A stretch of DNA of 64,000 bases from Acidobacteriota bacterium. Lineage in GTDB: Bacteria; Acidobacteriota; Thermoanaerobaculia; Multivoradales; Multivoraceae. The position numbers and the translations under genes were made by a program. How positions within the stretch are numbered: the stretch's first letter is position 1; every line of letters begins with the position of its first letter. This document shows positions 8,990-17,447 of the stretch, one piece after another. The notes beneath the pieces were generated by a model that was not told where the DNA came from, searched no databases, and worked only from the letters and a program-made list of their open reading frames with translations. Where the stretch lies: assembly GCA_028877275.1 (NCBI GenBank), contig JAPPFP010000004.1, forward strand, positions 32,225-96,224, given 5' to 3'.

Positions 8990-10759
8990 GTGGCGGCCAA
9001 GGCTCCGGGAGCGGGGGTTCGGTATGAGGCGGACGAGCGGACGCCGACGCCGCTCGCCGCGACGATGGGCCTCCAGTACGCGACCCTGTGCGTCGCGGGG
9101 ATCGTGCTGACCCCGGCGATCATCGTCCGTGCCGCCGGGGGCAGCGACGAGTACCTGGCCTGGGCGGTCTTCGCGGCCATCTTCGTGAGCGGCATCGCCA
9201 CGATCCTGCAGGCCGTGCGTCTGTGGCGGATCGGTGCCGGCTACATCCTGCTCATGGGCACGTCGGGGGCCTTCATTGCGGTCAGCATCGCCGCTCTGAG
9301 CCAGGGCGGTCCCATGCTCCTCGCCAAGCTGGTCATCGTTTCGTCGCTGTTCCAGTTCCTGCTCTCCGCTCGGCTCCTGCTGCTGCGGAGGCTGTTCACG
9401 ACGACCGTCACGGGCACGGTCATCATGCTGATCTCGGTCAGCGTCATGCCGATCATGTTCAACCAGTTGACCCTGGTTCCCGACGAGGCGCCCCGTTCCG
9501 CCGGTCCGATCACGTTCGTCGTGGCCATCGCGGTCATGGCCGGGTTCGGCCTGCGGGCGCGAGGGATCGGACGGTTGTGGGCGCCGGTCGCGGGCGTTGT
9601 GGCCGGCTCGGTCGTTGCCGCGTTTCTCGGGCTCTACGATTTCGAACAGGTGGCCGCGGCGGCGTGGATCGGCGCTCCAGCCGGCGGCTGGCCCGGCTTC
9701 GACCTGTCGTTCGGACCGGCTTTCTGGGCGCTGCTGCCGGGCTTCGTCATCGTGACGTTGATCGGCGCGGTCGAGACGATCGGTGATGCCGTCGGTATCC
9801 AGCGGGTCTCCTGGCGGACGCCGCGGGCGCCTGACTACCGGGCCGTGCAGGGAGCCGTCGCCGCCGATGGACTCGGCAACCTGCTCTCGGGCATCGCTGG
9901 CACGGTGCCGAACACGACGTACTCGAGCAGCATCTCGGTCACGGAACTCACCGGTGTGGCCTCGCGCCGGGTGGGGATGTGGATCGGCATCATCTTCCTC
10001 GGCCTGGCTTTCCTGCCCAAGGCGCTCGCCCTGATCCTCGCGATTCCCGGTCCGGTCGTCGGCGCCTACGGGCTGGTGCTGATCGCCATCCTGTTCGTGC
10101 TCGGCGCCCGCATCGCCGGTCACGGGGGGATCGACTACCGGAAGGCCCTGGTGATCGGCGTGTCGTTCTGGATTGGCGTCGGCTTCGAGAACGACCTGAT
10201 CTTCAGCGACCAGCTCGGCGGTTGGGCGGCCTCGATCCTGGGTAACGGCATGACCGCCGGTGGCCTGACCGCCATCGTCCTGACTGCGTTTCTCGAATCG
10301 ACCGGCCCGCGTCGCCGGCGGCTCGAGGTCGAGGTCACGCCAGCGTCGGCCCCACGGATCGGCGGCTTTCTCAGGACCCTGGCGGAACGGGCACGGTGGA
10401 CGCCCGAGGCCTGCGATCGCCTCTGGTCGGCGGGCGAAGAAGCTCTGCTCAGCCTCGCCGGCCTCGACGAGCAGGAGGGCGGCCGGAAGCGCAGCCTTCT
10501 GGTGATCGCGAGAGTCGACCGTCAGACGGCCGAGCTCGAGTTCGTCGCGGCACCCGGTGGGAGCAACATCGAAGATCGACTGGTGGTCATGGCGCCCGAT
10601 GCTCCCGTTCCCATCGAGAACGAACTGTCGCTGCGGCTGCTGCGGCACGTGTCGACCTCGGTGCAGCACCAGCAGTACCACGACACGGACGTCCTCACGG
10701 TCAAGGTGAGCAGCGACAGCCAGGAACCGACAGGTCAGGTGGACACGGCGGGAATCTAG
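8990..10759 (+). CDS. NCS2-family xanthine/uracil permease with C-terminal anti-sigma ATPase-like domain
   Basis: 589 residues from a GTG start preceded by AGGAG at 8980-8984 (5-base spacing). The N-terminus YEADERTPTPLAATMGLQ is the conserved NCS2 entry, which rules out the later ATG at 9065. About 12-14 hydrophobic segments follow, with the signature AVETIGDAVGIQ and the half-helix region GTVPNTTYSSSISVTELTG. This is the nucleobase cation symporter fold that imports purines or pyrimidines. After the last TM segment about 150 residues are soluble and resemble a histidine-kinase/anti-sigma ATPase module: WSAGEEALLSL where the N box lies, and LSLRLLRHVSTSV...YHDTDVLTVKV at its end. The N-box Asn is not evident, so ATP binding is doubtful. 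A GOLPH3-like and a STAS gene follow, 36 and 29 bases apart. Confidence 0.8.
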   Translation: MAAKAPGAGVRYEADERTPTPLAATMGLQYATLCVAGIVLTPAIIVRAAGGSDEYLAWAVFAAIFVSGIATILQAVRLWRIGAGYILLMGTSGAFIAVSIAALSQGGPMLLAKLVIVSSLFQFLLSARLLLLRRLFTTTVTGTVIMLISVSVMPIMFNQLTLVPDEAPRSAGPITFVVAIAVMAGFGLRARGIGRLWAPVAGVVAGSVVAAFLGLYDFEQVAAAAWIGAPAGGWPGFDLSFGPAFWALLPGFVIVTLIGAVETIGDAVGIQRVSWRTPRAPDYRAVQGAVAADGLGNLLSGIAGTVPNTTYSSSISVTELTGVASRRVGMWIGIIFLGLAFLPKALALILAIPGPVVGAYGLVLIAILFVLGARIAGHGGIDYRKALVIGVSFWIGVGFENDLIFSDQLGGWAASILGNGMTAGGLTAIVLTAFLESTGPRRRRLEVEVTPASAPRIGGFLRTLAERARWTPEACDRLWSAGEEALLSLAGLDEQEGGRKRSLLVIARVDRQTAELEFVAAPGGSNIEDRLVVMAPDAPVPIENELSLRLLRHVSTSVQHQQYHDTDVLTVKVSSDSQEPTGQVDTAGI

Positions 10760-10795
10760 GAGCTTCCCTCCTTCTTGTAGGATTCCACGGCGACT

Positions 10796-11470
10796 ATGCC
10801 GAACCCTCACCTGACCTTCGTGGAGGAGATCCTGCTTCTTCTCCTGGACGACGATTCCGGCGCGATGAAGCGCGTCGCGCCCAACGTGATGGAGCTGCTG
10901 CTCGCCGGCGCGATCCTGATGGACCTCGCGTTGCGCGGACGCCTGGATTGCGACCTCCAGCGACTCGTCGTCGTCGATGCCACCCCGGTGGGCGAGGAGA
11001 TACTGGACGGCCCGCTGGCTGAGATCGCCGAGGCCGCCGACGAGGCCGACGCCCGCACCTGGGTTGTTCGTCTTTCGGCCCGCAGTAAGCAGGTCCAGGA
11101 AGCGGCCCTCGCGCGCCTGGTCGAGCGGGGAATCCTCCGGGTCGAGGATCGGAGCTTCCTGTGGGTGTTCGGCAGCCGTCGCTATCCGATGATCGACGAT
11201 CGCGAAGAGCGGGAGGTCAAGCTGCGGATCCTGGACGTGCTCCTGAGCGACCGGATTCCCGCACCCAGAGATGTCGCCCTCATCTGCCTGGCCGATGCGT
11301 CGAACGCCTTCCAGGTCATCCTGAGCGCGCAGGAACTGCGTCACGCCGCGGCCCGGATCGAGTTGGTGCGCGGCTTCGATCTGATCGGTCAGGCGATGGG
11401 CCGGGCGATCCAGAAATCCGTTCAGGACATTGCGGCCGCGACGGCGACGGCGCATCATCCGTTCTACTGA
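10796..11470 (+). CDS. GOLPH3/VPS74 (GPP34) family protein
   Basis: 224 residues. LTFVEEILLLLLDDDSG, then VMELLLAGAILMDLALRGRLD and a C-terminal LSAQELRHAAARIELVRGFDLIGQAM match the GPP34 fold: a four-helix core with winged-helix-like elements. The eukaryotic relative GOLPH3 binds phosphatidylinositol-4-phosphate and recruits glycosyltransferases. Bacterial members are of unknown function but may bind acidic lipids at the membrane. It sits between a nucleobase permease and a STAS protein in one apparent operon, suggesting a membrane-linked regulatory role (inference). A TAGGAT element at 10778-10783 lies 12 bases upstream of the ATG. Confidence 0.82.
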   Translation: MPNPHLTFVEEILLLLLDDDSGAMKRVAPNVMELLLAGAILMDLALRGRLDCDLQRLVVVDATPVGEEILDGPLAEIAEAADEADARTWVVRLSARSKQVQEAALARLVERGILRVEDRSFLWVFGSRRYPMIDDREEREVKLRILDVLLSDRIPAPRDVALICLADASNAFQVILSAQELRHAAARIELVRGFDLIGQAMGRAIQKSVQDIAAATATAHHPFY

Positions 11471-11499
11471 GTGCAAACAAGACGCAGAGAGGTGTGTAC

Positions 11500-11871
11500 G
11501 TGATCGAGAGCATCAAGATCGGGAAGTCGGCGATCGGGGGCGAGACGGTTGGCGACGTAACCGTATGGGTGCCGGAAGGGCGGGTCGACGCCTCGAGTGC
11601 GCCGGACCTGGAGCAGGCGATGACGTCCGAGATCGCGGAGGGAGGGGAGGCCGTCGTCCTCGACCTGAGCCGCACCCGCTACATGAGCAGCGCCGGACTC
11701 CGGGTCGTACTGGTCGTGGCCCGCCAACTGCAGGCGCGCAAGGGGAAGTTCGCGGTCTGCGGCCTGAACGACGAAGTGAAGGAACTGTTCGAGGTTTCGG
11801 GCTTCAGCCTGATCGTGGGCATCGAGGCGGACCGGGACGCCGCGGTCGCCGCCGTCCAGCAGCCCGGCTGA
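11500..11871 (+). CDS. STAS-domain anti-sigma factor antagonist
   Basis: 123 residues. The fold is diagnostic: EGRVDASSAPDLEQAM, then VVLDLSRTRYMSSAGLRVVL, where the Ser of the MSSAG motif is the residue phosphorylated by RsbW/SpoIIAB-type kinases, and a C-terminal FAVCGLNDEVKELFEVSGF. SpoIIAA-type proteins switch partners with anti-sigma kinases. Starts at GTG 11494 and 11500 are both possible; 11500 is chosen because AGAGAGG at 11486-11492 is 7 bases away. It is the third gene of the permease/GOLPH3 run. The C-terminal domain of the permease is a plausible but unproven partner. Confidence 0.87.
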   Translation: MIESIKIGKSAIGGETVGDVTVWVPEGRVDASSAPDLEQAMTSEIAEGGEAVVLDLSRTRYMSSAGLRVVLVVARQLQARKGKFAVCGLNDEVKELFEVSGFSLIVGIEADRDAAVAAVQQPG

Positions 11872-11877
11872 CCTTCG

Positions 11878-13212
11878 CTACAGTGTCCAGCCGGCCCGGT
11901 AGGTCGGCTCGATGTACTCCTGCGGCACCTCGACGCCGTTCGTCACCTTCAGCTTCTTCGGGTTCCAGACGATCTCCTGCTGGGTACGGACCGCCAGGTT
12001 GCCGAGCAGTGCCGTTTCGGTCATCGGACCCGCGTGATCGGCGAAGTTAGAGCCGTCGGGGTTCGTCGTGCCGGCCTTGATCGCGTCGATCCACTGCTTG
12101 TAGTGCCCCTCGGTCCGTGCGTAGACCTGAGGCAGCGGGTTCTTCGTGATCTTCTCGTGCAGTTTGGACGGATAGATCGTGGGTCTGCCGGCGTAGATGT
12201 CGGCGACGATCACGCCCTTGGTGCCCACGAAGAGCTGGCCGCTGTTGCGCGGCGGCCACTTGCCCTCCCACACCTTCGGCATCGCCGGCGTGAGGTTCCC
12301 GTCGCGCCAGACGACCGTCATCTTCGGCCGGTTGCCGCGCGCCGGATACTCGAAGGTGATTCGCGTGGCGGCCGGGGCCGACTCCTTGAACAGCGGCGTC
12401 GACTCGGCATGGATCGATGACGGATCCCGCAGGTCGAAGATCCAGAACGCCGCGTCCATCGCATGGCAGGCGATGTCGCCGATGGCGCCGGTGCCGAAGT
12501 CCCACCAGCCGCGCCAGGCGAAGGGGTGGTAGTAGTCGGGGTGGTAGGGGCGTTCCGGCGCCGGGCCGAGCCACAGGTCCCACTTGACGTGGTCGGGCAC
12601 TTCGTGCACTTCCTTGGGGCGCGGTATCGCCTGCGGCCAGATCGGCCGGTTGGTCCAGTACTCGACGCGGTTCACTTCGCCGATCACGCCGCCCTCGATC
12701 CATTCGCGGATGAGGCGGGTGCCTTCGGCGGCGTGGCCCTGGTTGCCCATCTGGGTCGCCGTGCCGGCCTTGCGTGCCGCCTTGCCGAGCATCCGCGCCT
12801 CGCCGATCGTGCGGGTCAGCGGCTTCTGCGTGAAGACGTGAAGGCCGCGCTCCAGCGCCGCCGCGGTGATCACGGCGTGCGTGTGGTCCGCGGTCGAGAC
12901 CATCACCGCGTCCAGGTCACCGTGGGCGTCCAGCAGTTCGCGGTAGTCGTGGTAGCGCTTGGCATCCGGGTGGGCCGCGAAGGTCTGTTCGGCGCGCTGC
13001 CAGTCGATGTCGCAGAGCGCCACGATGTTCTCGCTCGCGACGCCGGCGACGTCGCTGCGGCCCTTGCCGCCGGCGCCGATGGCCGCGATGTTCAGCTTGT
13101 CGCTGGGCGCCTCTTCGCCGCGGCCGAGGACGTGACGGGGAACGATCATCCAGCCGGCGCCGGCTGCCGCGGCGCCGAGCACGCTGCGGCGGCTCAGTTC
13201 TTGTTCGGGCAT
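11878..13212 (-). CDS. Exported Gfo/Idh/MocA-family oxidoreductase (Tat signal)
   Basis: 444 residues. The N-terminus ELSRRSVLGAAAAGAGW is a twin-arginine signal (SRRSVLG), so the protein is exported folded, probably with NAD(P) bound. The Rossmann motif LNIAAIGAGGKGRSD follows; VMVSTADHTHAVITAAAL and FTQKPLTRTIGEARML give the conserved EKP-type strand (here QKP, so the usual Glu is Gln). The C-terminal half is the alpha/beta GFO_IDH_MocA_C domain. Family members oxidise or epimerise sugars. Convergent with the STAS gene (6-base gap) and divergent from the PQQ dehydrogenase. The substrate is unknown. Confidence 0.86.
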   Translation of the reverse strand: MPEQELSRRSVLGAAAAGAGWMIVPRHVLGRGEEAPSDKLNIAAIGAGGKGRSDVAGVASENIVALCDIDWQRAEQTFAAHPDAKRYHDYRELLDAHGDLDAVMVSTADHTHAVITAAALERGLHVFTQKPLTRTIGEARMLGKAARKAGTATQMGNQGHAAEGTRLIREWIEGGVIGEVNRVEYWTNRPIWPQAIPRPKEVHEVPDHVKWDLWLGPAPERPYHPDYYHPFAWRGWWDFGTGAIGDIACHAMDAAFWIFDLRDPSSIHAESTPLFKESAPAATRITFEYPARGNRPKMTVVWRDGNLTPAMPKVWEGKWPPRNSGQLFVGTKGVIVADIYAGRPTIYPSKLHEKITKNPLPQVYARTEGHYKQWIDAIKAGTTNPDGSNFADHAGPMTETALLGNLAVRTQQEIVWNPKKLKVTNGVEVPQEYIEPTYRAGWTL

Positions 13213-13279
13213 GGTGAGTTGCCTTTCTCGATCGGGGATTCGTGTGCGGTAGGTTAGCGCATTCGGAGGAGCACGAAGG

Positions 13280-15307
13280 ATGTCGGGAACCGCGAGGATG
13301 TCGATGGTGTACGTGCGTGGCAGGTATGCGGTACTTGCCCTGCTGATCGGTTTCGTGGCCGGCGCGGCCGGGGCCGAATCCGGCGAACAGGGGCGCTCCG
13401 CCCACGGCGAGTGGCGGCATCACGGCGGTGACCACGCCTCGAGCCGCTACTCGCCGCTTGCCCAGATCGACGGCTCGAACTTCGACCGGCTGGAGATCGC
13501 CTGGCGCTGGCGCAGCGCGGACCACGAGGTGCCGCTGGACGTGCTGCCGGGGTACGACACCGGGTTCTACCGCTCCGTCCCGTTGATGATCGGCGGCCGC
13601 CTGTTCGCGCCGACCAGCCTGGGCCAGGTTGCCCTGCTCGACCCGGCCACCGGCGAACAGAAGTGGGTGTACAACCCGAGGACGTGGGAGCGCGGCGGCA
13701 CCACGATGCGGCCGGTCGGCGCCCGCGGCATCGAGTACTGGTCGGACGGCGAGAAGGAGCGCCTGTTCGTCGCCACGATCGGCCGCCAGCTCGTCTCGAT
13801 CGATGCCGCCACCGGCCTGGCCGACCGGGCGTTCGGCGAGGACGGCGTCGTCGACCTGGCGCAGGACCTCGGCCCGGGCGACTACGCGATTCGCCACGTC
13901 ACTCACGGCGCGCCCCCGATCGTCGTCGGCAACAGCGTGATCGTCGGCTCGAAGATCTTCGACTACTCGATCAGGAGCGATGCGCCGCCGGGCCACGTCC
14001 GCGCCTACGACGTCCACACGGGCGAGTTCAAGTGGCGCTTCAACACGATCCCGCGCGACGACGAGTACGGGGTCGAGACGTGGGAGAACGGGTCCTGGCG
14101 GACGGCCGGCAACGCGAACGTGTGGGCGTCGATGAGTGCGGACCACGAACTGGGATACGTCTACCTGCCGACCAGCACGCCCTCGAACGATTACTACGGC
14201 GCCGACCGGCCGGGCGACAATCTCTTTGCCGAGAGCCTGGTCTGCGTCGACGCGGAGACGGGCGAGCGCGTCTGGCACTTCCAGACCGTCCGCCACGGCA
14301 TCTGGGACTACGACATCGCCTCCGCCCCGAACCTGCTCGACATCATCGTCGACGGCAAGCTGATCAAGGCGGTCGCCCAGGTCTCGAAGACCGGCTTCAC
14401 GTACGTGTTCGACCGGGCCACCGGCGAGCCGGTGTGGCCGATCGAGGACCGGCCGGTGAACCACCAGTCGACGGTGCCGGGCGAGAAGCTGGCGGAGACC
14501 CAGCCGTTTCCGACGAAGCCGCCGGCCTTCGAGCGGCAGGGCGTCAGCGAGGACGACCTGATCGACTGGACGCCTGAACTGCGGGAGGAGGCTCTCGAGA
14601 TCGCCGAGAAACTGGTGCTGGCGCCGATGTTCCCACCCCTGATCGTCGGGGGCGAAGGCGGGAAGGAAGGCGTCGTGGTCGTTCCGGGCGCAGCGGGTGG
14701 TGCGAACCACCCGGGAGCGTCCGTCGATCCGATGACCGGCGTGCTCTTCGTCGAGTCCCAGCACCGGCCGACCGGCATGTCCCTGATCGAGCCGGATGCG
14801 GCCCGCCGCCCGGACTGGCGCTACGTGATCGCCTACGTCAGTACGGGCGGGCCCCAGGGCCTGCCCCTGACCAAGCCGCCCTATCGGACGATCACCGCGA
14901 TCGACCTGAATCGTGGTGAGCACCTCTGGCAGGTCCCCGTCGGTCCCGGCCCGAAGAATCACCCGGCGATCGCCCACCTGAACCTGCCGGATATGGGCAC
15001 CTCCTATATCGGCATGCCGGCGGACGGCGGCCTGCTCGTCACCCGCACGCTGCTGATCGGCTTCCTGGCCCTGCGGGACGAAGACGAGCCCCGCACGAGC
15101 AGCGGCGGCCTTCTGCGCGCCTACGACAAGGCGACCGGCGAGGTCGTCGCTGAGATAGAGACCGACGTGTGGCTGCACGGCCCGCCGATGACCTACATGC
15201 ATGAGGGCCGGCAGTACATCGTCATCGCCGGGGGTGGCGCCCGCAATCGCCGGATCCCCGATGAACTGATCACCTTTGCGTTACCGGAGTCCCTTACCGA
15301 TGCTTAA
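13280..15307 (+). CDS. PQQ-dependent dehydrogenase (quinoprotein beta-propeller)
   Basis: 675 residues with an N-terminal hydrophobic export signal ending near GAAGAES. The rest is an eight-bladed propeller with repeated PATGEQKWVY, DVHTGEFKWRF, DAETGERVWHFQ and DRATGEPVWPIE tryptophan-docking motifs typical of PQQ alcohol/glucose dehydrogenases, and HGIWDYDIASAPNL in the active-site region. There is no C-terminal heme motif, so electrons would pass to a quinone or a separate cytochrome. The first blade HHGGDHASSRYSPLAQI is typical of soluble or membrane-attached glucose-dehydrogenase-like proteins. GGAGGAG at 13265-13271 precedes the ATG by 8 bases. The stop overlaps the next gene by 8 bases. 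Confidence 0.85.
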   Translation: MSGTARMSMVYVRGRYAVLALLIGFVAGAAGAESGEQGRSAHGEWRHHGGDHASSRYSPLAQIDGSNFDRLEIAWRWRSADHEVPLDVLPGYDTGFYRSVPLMIGGRLFAPTSLGQVALLDPATGEQKWVYNPRTWERGGTTMRPVGARGIEYWSDGEKERLFVATIGRQLVSIDAATGLADRAFGEDGVVDLAQDLGPGDYAIRHVTHGAPPIVVGNSVIVGSKIFDYSIRSDAPPGHVRAYDVHTGEFKWRFNTIPRDDEYGVETWENGSWRTAGNANVWASMSADHELGYVYLPTSTPSNDYYGADRPGDNLFAESLVCVDAETGERVWHFQTVRHGIWDYDIASAPNLLDIIVDGKLIKAVAQVSKTGFTYVFDRATGEPVWPIEDRPVNHQSTVPGEKLAETQPFPTKPPAFERQGVSEDDLIDWTPELREEALEIAEKLVLAPMFPPLIVGGEGGKEGVVVVPGAAGGANHPGASVDPMTGVLFVESQHRPTGMSLIEPDAARRPDWRYVIAYVSTGGPQGLPLTKPPYRTITAIDLNRGEHLWQVPVGPGPKNHPAIAHLNLPDMGTSYIGMPADGGLLVTRTLLIGFLALRDEDEPRTSSGGLLRAYDKATGEVVAEIETDVWLHGPPMTYMHEGRQYIVIAGGGARNRRIPDELITFALPESLTDA

Positions 15308-15998
15308 GCTCGCGGCAGTTGCCCTTGTCCTCCTGGCCGCCTCGCCGGCCCCAGCCGCCGAATGCGAACCGCGAGAAGCTGAAGGTCCCGTCACCGTCGA
15401 GTCCTGCCCGATCGACAACGCCGACTACCCCCTCGTGCGCGCCGAGATGACGGTTCCCGGCTCCATGCCGGCGGTCATCGCCCTTCTGGACGATGCGGCG
15501 GCGTGCCCGGACTGGCAGGCCATGTGCATGGAAGAGACCGCGCAGCCACTCGACGCCCCGTTCCAGACCCTCCGCCAGCGCGTTTCCGGCAAGGGCATCA
15601 CGCGGCGGATCTCGATGAACAGCGCGGCGTGGTGGCGGACCGCCGACGGCCACGTTGTTGGCGACATGGTCGGTGCCGACGATCAGACGCCTGCCTTCAA
15701 GGGCAAGCGCGTGCTCTGCATGCGCACCCGCTGGTTCCTCTCGCCGGGTGACGAGGAAGGAACGGTCACGGTCGTCCAGAAGTCCGTCAGCGACCCGCAA
15801 CCGCCGTTTGGCATGGGCGCCCGGGTCGTGACGCCGCGCACCGCCAAGACCCTGCTCGAGACCTTGGCGAACATGAGCACCAGGCTCGCCGACGGCCAGC
15901 ACGGCGCCGGTCCGGCGATCGAGTCGCTGCCGCTGCTGGAGGCCGAACTGCCGGGAGTGGGCGAAGAGTTCGCCCGTTGCCAGGCGGCGCGCAAGTAA
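15300..15998 (+). CDS. Exported START/SRPBCC-like lipid-binding protein
   Basis: 232 residues starting MLKLAAVALVLLAASPAPAA, a clear signal peptide. The mature part resembles a START/SRPBCC helix-grip domain: VRAEMTVPGSMPAVIALLDDAAACPDWQAMC, then LRQRVSGKGITRRISMNSAAWWR. Such domains bind hydrophobic ligands in a deep cavity, here presumably in the periplasm. Its start overlaps the end of the PQQ dehydrogenase gene by 8 bases, implying coupled translation, but a shared function is not evident. Family assignment is from sequence pattern only. Confidence 0.68.
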   Translation: MLKLAAVALVLLAASPAPAAECEPREAEGPVTVESCPIDNADYPLVRAEMTVPGSMPAVIALLDDAAACPDWQAMCMEETAQPLDAPFQTLRQRVSGKGITRRISMNSAAWWRTADGHVVGDMVGADDQTPAFKGKRVLCMRTRWFLSPGDEEGTVTVVQKSVSDPQPPFGMGARVVTPRTAKTLLETLANMSTRLADGQHGAGPAIESLPLLEAELPGVGEEFARCQAARK

Positions 15999-16018
15999 AG
16001 CGCCGCCGGGGCCACAAC

Positions 16019-17332
16019 TCAGCGGTCGGCGTTCTCCGCTTCGCCGAACACACCGTCGAGCACGGCCCGCACGCGCGGTAGCAGGGGGTACGTGGCGGGG
16101 TCGGAGTCCGCGGCCGTGTAGCCGACCCACACGGCGACGACATCGCGACTCGGGTTGACGAGCAGCCCCTGACCGGCCCAGCCGCCCTTGTACACGTCGT
16201 CGTTCGTGAAGACGAGGTCCCACTGGTAGACGTTGTGCCTGACGCCGGGCGGCTTGCCGCCGTAGCGGGCGTTCTCGAGCAGTTCCGGACGGCCGCCGTG
16301 CAGCAGCAGGTCGATGTGCGTCTCGGGCACGATCCGCTCCGGTGAGACCTTGCCGTAGCTCGGCGTGAAGAGGAGTCCGAAGCGGGCCATGTCCCGTGGG
16401 CGCGCCAGCAGGCCGCCGGAAGTCAGCGCAATCCCGTACCGGTTGGCGTAGATCGAGGCATCCGCCTCGGCGCCGATCCGGGTCCACACGTCGCGGCTCA
16501 ACGCGTCCTGGAACGGCATGCCGGTGACCTCCTCGACCAGCCAGCCGAGGACGAAGGTGTTCGTACCGCTGTAGTCGTAGCCCGTGCCCTGCTCGGCCCA
16601 GCGGCCGACCCGGAGGTTCGAGAGCATCGTGTAGGGGTCGTCCGGCGTCGCTTCGCTTCGCACGGCGTCGCCCAGCGAGGCCTCGAACTGGTAGTAGCAG
16701 GTGCTCCGGTCCGTGTAGTCGCCGTCCGGGCAGTCGACGCCGGAGGCCATGTCGAGCACGTCGCGCACCGTGACCCCCTCGAAGTCCGAGCCCTTGAGCG
16801 CGGGCACGTAGCGGTCGACGGGCTGGGTGGCGTCGACCAGCCCGCGGTGCTCGAGGATCGCCACCAGCGTCGCCGGCAGGACCTTGGTGACCGACCACCA
16901 GATCGGCTTCTCGTAGGGCTGCATCCGCGGGTAGCGCTCGAAGACGATCTCGCCCCGATGGAGGATGACGATGCCCATCGTCGTCGAGTGCTCGCCGTGC
17001 AGGTAGGCGTCGAACGTCGTCTCGCCCACCGGTGTCGCGACCGGAAAGTCGGCGATCTCCGCCATGGGGCGCGACGCCAGTTCGCTGACCTGTCCGGCCC
17101 GATAGACGTTGACGGTCGGCACGACCTGGTGAAGGTTCCGGTTGCGCCAGGCCATCGCCTCGCCGGTCTCCGTCCACCAGACCTCGTCGGCGGGATCGGG
17201 CAAGGCGCGGTGCTGGTGGAGATTCTCAGCGACCGTCGAAGCCGGTTCGAAGGTATGGGCGGCCTCCCGCGGGCCCGTGCACGCAGCGAGTGTCAGTGAG
17301 AGCCCGAGGACGGTGAGGATGCTCTGTCGCAT
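16019..17332 (-). CDS. Serine hydrolase, beta-lactamase (class C/esterase) family lipoprotein
   Basis: 437 residues. The N-terminus has a lipobox LAACTG, so it is a probable lipoprotein. The nucleophile motif S-x-x-K is in WWSVTKVLPA and the Tyr-x-Asn-like motif in GYDYSGTNTF. Class C beta-lactamase-family hydrolases of this size include esterases, D-aminopeptidases and penicillin-binding-protein-like enzymes; beta-lactam resistance should not be assumed. It converges with the SRPBCC gene. A relative is found at 62728-63966. Confidence 0.85.
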   Translation of the reverse strand: MRQSILTVLGLSLTLAACTGPREAAHTFEPASTVAENLHQHRALPDPADEVWWTETGEAMAWRNRNLHQVVPTVNVYRAGQVSELASRPMAEIADFPVATPVGETTFDAYLHGEHSTTMGIVILHRGEIVFERYPRMQPYEKPIWWSVTKVLPATLVAILEHRGLVDATQPVDRYVPALKGSDFEGVTVRDVLDMASGVDCPDGDYTDRSTCYYQFEASLGDAVRSEATPDDPYTMLSNLRVGRWAEQGTGYDYSGTNTFVLGWLVEEVTGMPFQDALSRDVWTRIGAEADASIYANRYGIALTSGGLLARPRDMARFGLLFTPSYGKVSPERIVPETHIDLLLHGGRPELLENARYGGKPPGVRHNVYQWDLVFTNDDVYKGGWAGQGLLVNPSRDVVAVWVGYTAADSDPATYPLLPRVRAVLDGVFGEAENADR

Positions 17333-17377
17333 CGGGTCAGTCTAAGCCCCCGGTCCGGGCAGGTACCGACTGGGTGC

Positions 17378-17440
17378 GCCGGCGTCCCCGCCGGCCGCCG
17401 CCGCAGGCGGCCGGAAACACGCGCCGGCCGAGAGGCCGGC
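17378..17440. repeat. Cluster of three perfect GC-rich hairpins
   Basis: Three adjacent inverted repeats lie between two minus-strand genes: GCCGGCG-TCCC-CGCCGGC (17378-17395), CCGGCCGCC-GCCGCA-GGCGGCCGG (17391-17414) and GCCGGCC-GAGA-GGCCGGC (17423-17440). The first two overlap and are alternatives. No T-run follows on the minus strand. It could be a terminator, an mRNA-stabilising element or a copy of a dispersed palindromic repeat. Confidence 0.55.
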
Positions 17441-17447
17441 ATCCGCA

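Noticed and set aside
8975..11476. Very long open frame on the minus strand opposite the permease, GOLPH3 and STAS genes
   Set aside because: Arg/Asp/Gly/His-rich without domains; a typical antisense shadow of GC-rich codons with G/C at third positions.
16019..17332. Antibiotic-resistance beta-lactamase
   Set aside because: Motifs only place it in the broad serine-hydrolase family; size and lipoprotein signal fit esterase/peptidase relatives.
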